Positions 10,073 to 22,200 of a stretch of 64,000 nt of DNA are shown here, piece after piece (the stretch's first letter is position 1; every line of letters begins with the position of its first letter). The stretch lies in NCBI GenBank assembly GCA_947629915.1, contig CANRFN010000006.1, positions 37,937 through 101,936 of the forward strand, in the 5' to 3' direction. This DNA is from an uncultured Oscillospiraceae bacterium (GTDB taxonomy: Bacteria; Bacillota; Clostridia; Oscillospirales; Oscillospiraceae). Made by a program: the position numbers and the translations under genes. The notes beneath the pieces are model-generated. The model had not been told where the DNA came from. It was given only the letters and a program-made list of their open reading frames with translations, and ran no database searches.

Positions 10073-10207
10073 CCATACTAGTGGAAAAGGGAAGTGCCGT
10101 AAGTGCACTGCGAAGTGACTGGAGCAATTCCGGGCCTAGTATGGTAAGAATGGATTGCATAATATGAACAAATCCTGCGGTGCAGTTATTGCGATGTGCA
10201 CTGCGGG
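10073..10207 (+). promoter_or_regulatory. Structured 5' leader of the giant SLH gene
   Basis: A perfect 9-bp helix (10073-10081 with 10134-10142) encloses about 52 nt that contain a CACT-GCGA-AGTG hairpin with a GNRA loop. A second 11-bp stem with two wobbles follows (10174-10184 with 10197-10207). The layout resembles a regulatory RNA but matches no riboswitch class that I recognise. Confidence 0.45.
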
Positions 10208-10246
10208 AAAACTGGATATCTGGGAGACTTGAAAGGGGGACTCAGT

Positions 10247-13200
10247 ATGAAATGCTTGTGGAGACAATGGATTGCTGGGTTGTTGGCAGTGGTAATGGTC
10301 TTTACCATGTTGCCGATGACAGTATTTGCATCGCTGCTGGAGAATGATCCCGAGATGAACCAGGAGATCCTGGAGCAGCTGAAGGATATTGTTGGCAGCG
10401 ATGAGGAGGCAGAGCAATACTATGAGCTGCTTCAGCATTATGGCCTGTTGGACGAGGACGGCACTGTAAAGGAGAGCTGGGAAATCCTCTATCACGGGGA
10501 AGAGATCACCTTGGAGGAGATTGAGGCCATCCTGGCAGATCCGGACTGCGATCTCAGCGAGTATGTGATGGTGGACGGTACCATCGTCACACTGGGAGAT
10601 CTCCAGACCATGATCCAGATCGAAGACTATATCGCCTACCTGCGGGAGACCTACTACAATGGAAGCGAGTGGACTGCAGAGCAGGTGGAGAATCTGGAGA
10701 GCCTGATGAACCAGATCTCGAATGACGGCATTGCGATGATCGGCGCCGAACCTGAGACTGCAGTGGAGTGGCCTTCCGGGATTAGTCACGATGCACGGGT
10801 CACTGTGACAGGCGATAAAACTGGCAACTTTACAGCAACGCTCGCAAACGCTGTACCGGGGCAGGAAGTAAGCTTTCAGTATGTCGGAATGAGTGGGAGC
10901 CAGGAAGTCGCGAGCGGATCCAGCGGTACGATTTCTATGACGGCAGACGCAGACGGCAAGGCGACAAAGACGTTTTCGATCACTTTAATTGGAAACGAGA
11001 AAACGTATTCAACAAGCTCCAGGTATTTTGAGGTTTTGCTCAGCGGGATCCAGGGAGCGCTTTTTTCAAACGACAAAGATACTCTGTCTTTAAAAATCCA
11101 GACCGATAAAACGATCGCGAGTTTGAAGTCGGGAGGATACCCAGACCGTTTGAAAGGATGTAGCACTGAAACAGCAGTAGTTGCAGAATATTTCAAAAAT
11201 TCGTATTCTCAAGATGGAGAAACGATACAGGTTGATGTAACAGACGAAGTCAGAAATTGCATTCGATATGGAATATTAAGCCAGGCGGAATTAGTGGTCT
11301 TTCATTGCGACTGGGGAGAATTGGAAAATAGTGCAGGAACGCAAGAGCTTCTTGAAGAATCATTTAAAAATTGCTTTTTCGCAATGAGGGGCGATTCTAG
11401 TTTTACAAGCTACATTTTCGATGCGGAAGTTTCTCTCGGTGGAAGTCGAATATTTAAAACAGGTATAACTGCAACCTATGGTACGTATAAGGAACATACG
11501 GAGGTGTTGTCCCGCAATTCACAGTTTAGAATGAAGATAGACACAATTGCAGACAAGCTGTCTGCCCCAGGCAGTAAATTTGACTGCCTGATAACAAATA
11601 ATTATAAAGAACCTTATACTGATGATCAACATTTTGACCCTAGCAAAGCGCCTAGCATGCAATTTGAGATTACTTTTTGGGACGATAGGCAACCTGAGAT
11701 TCGCACCGTATCTGCTCCAGCAGGTACCTACTACCCTGGGCAGGAAATACCCGTACGGATTGAATTCTCAGAGCCAGTAAAGGCGGACAGCGTGAAGGTG
11801 CGGTTCCAGAATGGGGATACTGAAGTCACCAGTGCGGAGAAATCAGGCGCAAGCAACGTGCTGACCTTCTTCTACACAGTAAAGGATAAAGAAAACGCCT
11901 CTCTGGCTATCTCTAAAATCAGCGGTGTTGTGGATATCTCAGGTCTTACGACCGCCGATAACACGGAATTGCGTGTGCTGGATGGTGTGAAATTGGCTGG
12001 AGCAGCAAAGCGGGAAGCGATCACCAACGTCAAAGCAGAAGTGGTGAATCCCACTACAAAGCCCACACTTGAAGTGACTGTCGGGGTGTCGGACAACGAG
12101 ACATACAGATCCTGGCTTGTTCAAGAACTTGGTTCCAATCCAGTAGAGGGCGGGCAGTTCCAGACAAAAACCCTCATGGTCCGTGTAGATGGCGGGGAAG
12201 AACGTTACCCGCTTACATTGACGGGGGAAGATTACGCCGCTGGATTGAAAGCCAGCATTCCCATTGATCTCAACACAGGGGAAAGCGCACGCATGCACAC
12301 GGTGGAGTTGGTGCTGGATGACAATCTCCTGTTTGGACCATATGCCAGAGCCAGTCAGGTGCCGACTGTGTTCGTGACGGAGCCGGACATCTCTGTGGAT
12401 CTATCCGTAAAGCAAGCGGACGGTGTGACGAACTACGAATACCCGAAAGAGGACCATACAATCTACGTCCAAGAGAATCCTAAGATTACAGCATCCTACT
12501 CCCTGACACCAGACCGCAAATTCACCTTCGATGGAGCGGACCAGTTTGAGTGGTCTTCCAGCGATGATGAAGTGGCTGCCATTGATCAGGATGGCGTGGT
12601 GACGCCAACCGGTAAGAACGGAACAGTCTACTTTACGCTCACGGTGAAAAATGGAGGCATAGCGGATAAGTCGTTCGAAGTGGATACTGAGGAGCTGACA
12701 TTTGGCGCCGGCCTGACGCCGTTCCTCTTGATCCCCAACAACAATTTGACATCGGTCAGCGGAAAGGATGTCACGGTATATTGGAGCAGCAACCTCTGCG
12801 ACAAAAACGGAGAGGAGACCACTACCTTTACCGTGACCGTGACGCGAGATGGTACCGACAAAGTCTGGACGGAGCGTGTCACCGGCACAGCATTCAAGCC
12901 TGTTGCCAGCTGTAAAATCCCGGGCAATGTTTTGACGTTCGACTACGAAGCAAACCACAACACATTCACCGTGACCGTGGAATCGTCTTTCAACGAAGTA
13001 TCGTTGTCTGAGCAAGCACATATTTCGATCACATCGCAGCCCGCTGTGGTGTCCTTTGAGAAGCTGAAGGCCTACTATATCACGGATACGGAAGGATCAG
13101 TTCCTATCTCGTGGAACGTGAAGAACTTCAATAACTACGACAATAACGGAACATTGTTCGAGTTCCTGATTACAAAGAACGAGAGCGAAATTGAAAAAAT

Positions 13201-16200
13201 AAACAATCCTGGAATTCAAACTGCGGAAGGATCCGGTGAGTTCAATTCCACCTACCAGTTTGATATTCCGGATGTCCAGGCCAATGAAGATCCCACCAGC
13301 TACCGGGAGGTCTACACCGTCACGATCAAGGCTAAAAACGGCACAGACAGCACCTGGAGCTATGACTCCTTCCTGCTGTACGTCTACGATGAAGATGCCC
13401 TGAAGATCATGGTGGACGGGGAGGCATCGGACGGAAAACTGGTCATGAGCAACGTCAAGAAGATCTCTGAGATGGACTCCGAGGAGATCCTGGCGCTGAA
13501 GCGGGACATCTACCTGAAGAACATCATCTCCGTCAACTACGGCCAGTATGCCTGGACCGAGATTGCGGACCAGATCACCTGGAAATCGGAAGACAGTTCA
13601 ATTGCCAGTGTGAACTATCAGCAGGGGACGCTGTACGAGAACACGGAGACCCTCTCCTATACCTCATACCGGCCCACCACAGACCTGGGCCTGTCTGGCA
13701 TCAAGGATGGCGAGACCTGGGTCAGTGCGGTGCACAAACTCACAGGCATGAGCGAAAAATTGGACGTGTCTGTGGAGACGCTGAAGGACAAACTGTACCT
13801 GTTCCAGTTCTATCCCCAGAGCACGGTTACGCTTACCTATACGAACGGCCGTGGGGAGAGCAAGACCGTTCAAACCAATGAAACGGGCGGTGTTGCCGTT
13901 TTCGAGGAGAGCGGTATCGCCAGCACCATATACTGCTCTGCCATGGTAGACGGCATCATGTATCTCGGCACCTTCTATCGGGATCAGCTGTCCTCCGGCG
14001 AGGGGGACTGGACCAAACTGGAGCGGTATCCCCTCAACAACATGGAACTGCGCCGGGCGGCCTATGCGTACCTCTATCTGAAGAATCCGGATGGAACGCC
14101 TTATACAGGCGAGATCACATTCCGTGGCGGCGTCTATGTGAATGACACCTACTGTGAAAACGCGGGATTCAACCTCACGGGCAAGGAGGGAGAGCAAAAC
14201 TTCCTGCCTGGGAATCAGGATATTCCCGTGTCGCTGGGGGCGGACGGCAAGATCACGGTGATCATGGACCAGAACCAGTGGGGCGTGGGAACGGACCTCT
14301 CCGCCTCGGACAAAGTCAACTACATCTTTGAGATCAAGGTTGATGGCGAGACGTACTATCCCATGCTGGTAACCGTCAACGCCAATGTGAACCAGAGCGC
14401 TTTCCTGGGCAATGGCGAGGCCATCGTGAACTTCCGCAAAAATCCGGAGGACGGGGCACATGCCTTCATTTCGGCTCAGACTGTGGCGTACAACAGCGGA
14501 ACCCCCACCAACATCCTGGACAATACCGGCAGCGTGGGCATTTCGGAAAACGCGCCGGAGGCCGTGCTCACCACATCCATCATGTGGTGGGGGGATAAAC
14601 TGGAGAACACGCCGGACTTCCAGCTTGTCTCAGAGAGCGGCATCGCTGTGGGAACGGGCGAGGTGGATATGACGAGCTATCCCTTCACCGATACCAAGGT
14701 AGTGCGCTATACGGCAACGCTGAACCAGTCCAACGTGGACAAGGCGGTCCCCGGCGGCAGCAAGGCCAGCCTGTATCTCAACTACTACAAGGACGGCAAG
14801 ACCCTGAGCCGGCATGAGGTGCTGCCGTTCACCCTGATCAACATGATCGGGGCGCCCAAGGTGGAGAACGCTTCAGATATCCAGACAAAGCTGAAGGAAC
14901 TGGGACTCTTCGTGGAGACCAATACCAATGCGGCAAATAGTGCAGACAAGAATATTACCGGCGGCGATGCGTATGTGCAGGTGGCGCTGAATCTGCTGGC
15001 AAAGGACAGCTACACCGAAAAAGATGAGAAGCTGTTCTGCATCCAACTGATCCCCACCGCCAATCCAACCGTATTCCGGGGCCTGATCTCGGTGAACGTC
15101 AACAAGATGCCGGATCAGGTGACCATGGGCGTCACCACCAATGAGGAGGCGGACTACAACTACAAGCCTGGGAGAAACGAGATCAAGTACTCGATGAAGA
15201 AGCTCACCCGGGAGGAGTACCTGAAGAAATACCAGGACAAAAAGAAGATCCACTTTGAGTTCGAGGGATACATGGAGGCGCTGATCTACTACGACTTCGA
15301 CCAGACCAAGTGGACCATGCAGATCACCAATGGCGGCTTTGAGGCCGGCGGCGGGCTGAGCTATCGGTGGAACGCCAACTACATGTGCGGCCCGGTTCCC
15401 TTTACCGCCACCCTCACCATAGGCGGTACGGTGGCAGTGGGCATGGATACGCTGAGCGTGACCTATGCCAACCGCAACACCGGAGAAGAGGGGATCGGAA
15501 ACGACTTCCTGACCCAGCTGCATGTGTACCTCTACCTGAAGTTCTTCGCCGGCGTTGGCTTTGACTACGCCATTGTGGCATTCAAACTGGGCATCTACGG
15601 GCAATTGGACATCAACCTGGATTTCGCCTGGCTCAACCGACCATACATGGGGGACGGCATATATAACGTGGCAGATGGCGGCACCAAAGAGGTGACGGAC
15701 GGCCAGCACATCGCGATCAACGGCGAGGTCGGCCTGGAGTTTGAGGTGCGCGTGCTGTTCTTCCGATACAAGAAGACACTGTGGTCCTTCGGATTCAATC
15801 TTTTCAATCACGGGTGGAACGACTGGAACACCATCCAGAAAAACTGGGAGGCCAATCAGCTGGCCCAGAAGAAGGCCATCAGCGCCCTTCTGGGGACGAA
15901 CGCGATCTCCGTACAGAATGTGGGCGGACAGCAGCTTCTGAGCCTGGATCTGGCCCCCACCCTGGAGAGCCGGGACTACCTCCTGGACGGCGGCCGCCGG
16001 TGGGGAAAGGGCTTCAGTCTCATGACACTGGACCCGGTCAGCGGACTGGCCAATCTGGAGACCAACACCTACCCCTACGCCAATCCCGTGGTCTCGGACG
16101 ACGGAAAGATCGTGGCCTATCTCTCCGATATGGACAGCCTGGATGTGGACGATACCAGAGCGGCTTTTGCCACTTGGAATGGCTCATCGTATTCCAAAGT

Positions 16201-19200
16201 TGGGGCCATCAACGGCGAGGAAGGCTACGGAGACAGCCAGGTGGTGCTGTCCGGGACCAAGGATTTTGCAGTGTCCGCCTGGACGAGACAGATGATGACC
16301 CTGAACAAAGACGCCGGGTCCGTTGTCACCGAGGAAGACCAGGTGATGATGATGAACGGCTCCGAGATCTACGCAGGCGTGTATGATGGGGGTACCTGGA
16401 ATTCTACCCGTCTCACAGAAAACACCGGTGCAGACCTGGCCCCTGTGGTAGCGGCGAAGACAGATGCCGATGGGAACAAACACGCCATCGTGGCTTGGCG
16501 CTCGGTGCAATCCAAAGCTTCGAGCATTACCACCTTCGATGAGAAGGACACCATCCTGTACAGCATTTACAACGGCACTGACTGGAGCGAGGCCAAGACC
16601 TTGTACAACGGCACCTCCGGCGCTGTAAAGGGCATCGTGGCGTCCATGCTGGACGATGGAACGGCTGCTGTGGCCTACACGCTGGATCCGGACCGGGATG
16701 ATACCACCATCACAGACCGGGAGATCTACTACGCCGTGGTGGACACCGTTGGTGAGGTGGCCCGCAACGTCCGCGCCACCAACGATGACTATCTGGACGA
16801 GAACCCGCAGCTCACCGCCGTCACCTTCCCGGGGGACAATGAGAACCAGCACTTTGTGCTGGGCTGGTATACCCAACAGGATGCAGACGGCCAGAGCATT
16901 GCGGATATCCGCCTGCTGGACTTTAACGGCAGCGGGGCCACCGGGCAGCTCATGCCGGACTCTATCAGCCAGGTGGCGGCGTCTGAGAACGTGGAGATCA
17001 CCCCCACTTTCCGCTTTACCAAGGCCGCAAAGAGCATCAACGACCTGTCCATCCTGTGGGTGGAGCGGGCAGACAGCGACATCAAGGTTTTGGACGAGAG
17101 TGCGGAAGGCGGCTCTGTGACGGACACACCGTCTGGAGACCTGAAGGCGGAGCGTGACGTTTTGAAAGGCGTCAAGTTCTACACCTACGGCTACAACAGC
17201 GAGATGGTGAGCTTCACCAGTGCAATAGACGTGGCGGAGATGGGCGATGGCACCTTGATCGACCACTTCGATGCGTATGTCAGCGACTCCAGCACCAACG
17301 AGGTCAAAGCCGTGATCCTGGGCACCACGTATGGTGCAGAGGGTGTGGTCACGAAGATCGGAGAGACCGTAAGCGGCGATGAGGTGGAATATGCAGTGCC
17401 CTCCAGCAGAACCGCCATGTACACCGCCACAGAGACCTACGAGGACAAGATCGAGGTGCCCGATGTCTTACCGGATTATGACACGGTGAAGAAGGGGTGT
17501 GCCACCGAGATCCTCTTCACGGTGAAAAACCGCGGCATCCACGCCATCAAAGAGCTCAATATCACTGTGGGCGATGCGGTTACCACCTACAAAGACCTGC
17601 ATCTTCTCCCCGGTGAGAGCATCCAGCTCTACGCGGACTATGTGGTCCCGCAGAATGGAGTTGTCGACCCCCAGTACACCGTCACCGCCGCTTTCGACAG
17701 CACCCAAGGCGCAGAGGGAACCGCCAAAGAGGAAAAGACCGCCGCGGGTACGGTTCTTCTGGACCTGCCCGATGTGGCCATCACCGATGCCAAGATTGTG
17801 GCCGAGGGCAACGGGGAGCGCACGATCCAATTAAAACTCAACAACAACTCGGACGCGTCTGTGGATAAGACAGATCGCACGGTACGGATCAGCTTCTACT
17901 CTGATGTGACCTGTGAGAAGCCGATCGAAGGGCTGGAGCCCATCGTCATCAGCGGCGATAATGACCTGAAGATGCTGGATGAGGGCGGCTACAGCGTGCA
18001 GAAAACCTTTGACGCGAAGGCCTACCTGCCCAAGCTCACTGCTGCGGGCGGCGAGACCCTCGAAGAGATCCCGGAAGACGGCATCACGGTGTACATCATG
18101 GCGGAAGCGCTGGACGGGGAAGAGACCATGGCGGAACCCATCGCCTCCAACAACTACGCCAACGTGAAAGCGGAAAACCTGAAGGTCCGCACCGGCCAGG
18201 ATGTGAGTATCACCAGCGACCTCGCCATCGAAGGGGATAAGGCCGAAGTCACCGTAACGCTCCAGAACAACAGACTCTCCGAGACGCAGACCGGCAACGT
18301 CATCGTCACGGTGCTGGATCAGTTTGGCAAGGTTCTGGACGTTCAGCAGAGCTATAAAGGACATGACGAAGGCGGGCTGATCACCCTCGGCGGCGAGGAA
18401 AAGAAAAAGGTCACCTTCCCCTTTGACAGCGTCCCAGGTGCTGCCTCCGTTGAGGTGAGCTATTCAGACCTTGTGATAGGTGCAAATGATGCCAGCCTGG
18501 CGAGCCTGTCCTTCAGCGGCATCAACATCTCCCTGGAGGATTTCCAGGAGACCAGCCAAAACGCCTACACAGCCAATGTCAGTGTGGATGATCTGGCGTC
18601 TACGTTGGTAACGGCCAGCGCATCCAGCCCCTTGTCCACAGTGAGCCTCGCGGAGACGGGCGGAGACCAGAACATCCTCAGCGAAACCGTTCCGCTGGAG
18701 ATTGGTGCGATCAACGTGATCACCGTCACAGTCACCAGCGACAGCAATGAGACCAAGACCTACACGCTCACAATCCAGAACAATGGCGATCCGGTGGTGA
18801 GATGGGACGATGATCAGAATGCCATAACGGGTACGTTTAGCACCACCGTGACCTATGATGGCGGCGGCGCTACGGTCCACCTCAGCGCAGAACCCGTGCC
18901 CAATGTGGGCGAGAGCAGCTATCAGCTGTCCTACCAGTGGTACGCCTGTGATGTGGACGGAAATAGCCTGAGCCGCCTGGACGATCAGACAGAGAGCACG
19001 CTCAGAGTGCCGTCCACAAAGGACGTGGGCACCTACTATTACCGCTGTGAGGTGATCCGCCACCTGGTAAGCGGCAGCCCCCGTTCCTATTGGAGCAGCG
19101 TGGCCACTGTGACGATCAAGACGGCGGACGGCAACAGCGTAACCGTCACCGGAACAGACGTCCCCTTTGACAACCACTCCCACGGCCTCACCGCTGTCCA

Positions 19201-22200
19201 AGCTGCTAAGGGAAAATCCACGATCTTCTATTCCACAGACAACGGGGATACCTGGAGCGAGGAAGCCCCTGCCTTTACCGCGGTGGGCGTGCACACCGTG
19301 TGGGCCAAGGCCACCAATCCCAACTACAACGAGACCTATGTGGTGACCGGAGACGTGGTGATCCGCGAGACGGAGGGGATCGAGTATAGATTCGAGTCGG
19401 AGACCCTGGAGAACGCCTATCAAGACTATCCAGAGGCCATCACGACCAAGTACGCAGATGGGAAAGCCGTGGCAGCCGCCATGGAGGGCAAGGTCAGCGA
19501 CCTCGTCCCTGGCAGCTTGCTCACGTCCCTGCACGAGACCATTTTGTTCCGCCTGCGTGGCGAAGAGGACTACCACGAGGCCAAGGCAGTGAACTTCCCC
19601 GGAGCCACCGTAGAGGTTGTGCTGCCCTATCCAAACGGAACCAATCGGCACTATCACTTCACCGTTGTCCGGATGATCACAGACGGTCCCCGGGCCGGTG
19701 AGATCGAGGTTCTACAGCCGGTCAACGATGCGGACGGCATCCACGTCATCGTGGACAGCCCCTCTGCCTTCGCCATCGGCTGGACCCAAAATGCGGCGAA
19801 AGTCGATGTGAGCAGCACCACCGCTGTCTACGGAGATGACCTCACCCTCACAGCGACCGTGAGCTCGGACAATGTGGAAAGCTCTGTGATCGGCGGCACC
19901 GTGGAATTCCTGACAGGGGAGACCAGCCTGGGCACGGCGACTGTGGAGAACGGCACGGCCGAGCTGACAGTGAGCGGTGCGGACTGGGAGAAACAGCGTG
20001 CGCTCTTTGGAGCGGACGGCAGATCCACCGTGGTGGCAGCCTACAAAGGAGACAGCACCGTAGAGCCTGGGACCGGCAGAATGGTCGTTGAAGTGGCGAG
20101 ACGGGAACTGGAGTTCACCACCGAGGCCGAGAACCGGGTGTATGTGCCTGGAAACACAGAAGTGAACGTCACCCTGACGCCCTCCAATCTGCTGGGCCAG
20201 GATGTCGTGACCCTCACCGCCAAAGGACACCTCTCTACGGATCAGGCCGGCATCTTTGACGCCGTCCGGCTCACAGACATCACCATGGCGGGGCCGGACA
20301 CCAAGTACTACTGCGTCAGCGCGGCGGCCACGGTTGAGGTCACGGTACAGACCACCGTCCAGATCGACAAGAGCGAGGGAACTGCCTCTGTCTCCATGGG
20401 GGACTACACCTGTGCCGAGACGGACGTGGAACCGGAGCCGCATTCCGAGACCAACGGCACCGCTCATGTGACTTACTGGTACAAACCCCGCGGGGCGGAT
20501 GACGACTCATACACGAGCACCAAGCCCACCACGGCAGGTGAGTACACAGTTCGGGCGGTGTTTGCCGAGACCGAAAACTACAAGGAGGTCACGGCAACAG
20601 ACGACTTCATCGTCCAGCATGCGTTCACCGTGAACGCCGCCGGAGAGGCGGTGGGATGCGCCTGTGAGAACATGGATTTCCGCCTGCTGGAGACATCGCT
20701 CACCGAGGTGCCAGGGACACTGCAGCAGATCGAATCGCTCAACACCCCGGAGAAAGTCACCCAGGTGCTGGTGGGCGAGATGGCCAATGTGGCAAACGTG
20801 CCGAAAGAGGACGCTGCCGTCTATGATGTGACACTGCAGATCAAGCACGGGGGCGTATGGGAGGATGTCACCGCCGAGAACTTCCCGGAGGACGGCATCA
20901 GCGTCACGCTGCCCTATCCCCCGAATACGGATGAAACCTATCAGTTCACCGTGATCCACATGCAGACGGGCAGCGGGCAAGCTGGCGTTATGGAACAACT
21001 GAATTGCACCAAGACCGCAGCCGGCATCCACTTTACGGTGACCAGCCTCTCGCCCATCTGTCTTGGCTGGACAGCGACCCCTGATACCCCCAGATACGAT
21101 GTGCACATCGCAGACGGGATGTATGGCGGAGAGGTCACGGCCAATGAGACCTATGTCCTTGCGGGAGACACGGTGGTTCTCACGGTCACCCCGGACAGCA
21201 GCTATGAGCTGAAGACCATCCACATTTGGAATCGGGAACACAGCGAAGTGCCTCATACCTATCACGGCGGCAACACGTACACCTTTACCCAGCCGGCCTG
21301 TGACGTCTTCGTTGAGGCTACCTTCGTACCGGTTCAGTATGCTGTGGATATCATCCCCTCGGACAACGGCACTGTGAAAGCAGTTCTCACCGCAACGGCG
21401 GGAGAGACAGTAACCATCACCGCCACTCCGGACAGCGGCTATGAGATCAAATCCGTCCTTGTGGAAGATGCCGCCGGCAAAGAAGTCCGCCACACGGTTA
21501 TCAAAGACGGCACCTGCACCTTTGTCATGCCGCCCAGCGATGTATCCGTTACCGCTACCTTCGTGCCGGTTCAGTATGCTGTGATCATACCCATCTCGGA
21601 CAACGGCACCGTGAAAGCAGTTCCCACCGCAACGGCGGGAGAGACAGTAACCATCACCGTCACCCCGGACAGCGGCTATGAGATCGGCTCCGTCCTTGTG
21701 AAAGACGCCGCCGGCAAGGAGGTCCCCCACACGGCCATCAAAGACGGCACCTGCACCTTCGTCATGCCGGCCAGCAATGTAACCGTTACCGCTACCTTCG
21801 GGAAGAAGGCGCCGGCTCAGTACACAGTGCTCATCACCGACACGGACAACGGCACTGTGAAAGCAGTTCCCACTGCCGCAGCGGCGGGAGAGACAGTAAC
21901 CATCACCGTTACCCCGGACAGCGGCTATGAGATCGGCTCCGTTACCGTGATAGACGCCGCCGGCGAGGAGGTCCACCACACGGCAATCAAAGACGGCACC
22001 TGCAGCTTTACCATGCCGGCCGGCGATGTAACCATTACCGCTACCTTCGGGAAGAAGGCGCCGGCTCAGTACACAGTGCTCATCACCGACACGGACAACG
22101 GCACTGTGAAAGCAGTTCCCACTGCCGCAGCGGCGGGAGAGACAGTAACCATCACCGTTACCCCGGACAGCGGCTATGAGATCGGCTCCGTTACCGTGAT

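Noticed and set aside
10082..10133. Possible ZTP or c-di-GMP aptamer in the SLH leader
   Set aside because: Some short words are similar, but the conserved cores of those classes are absent.
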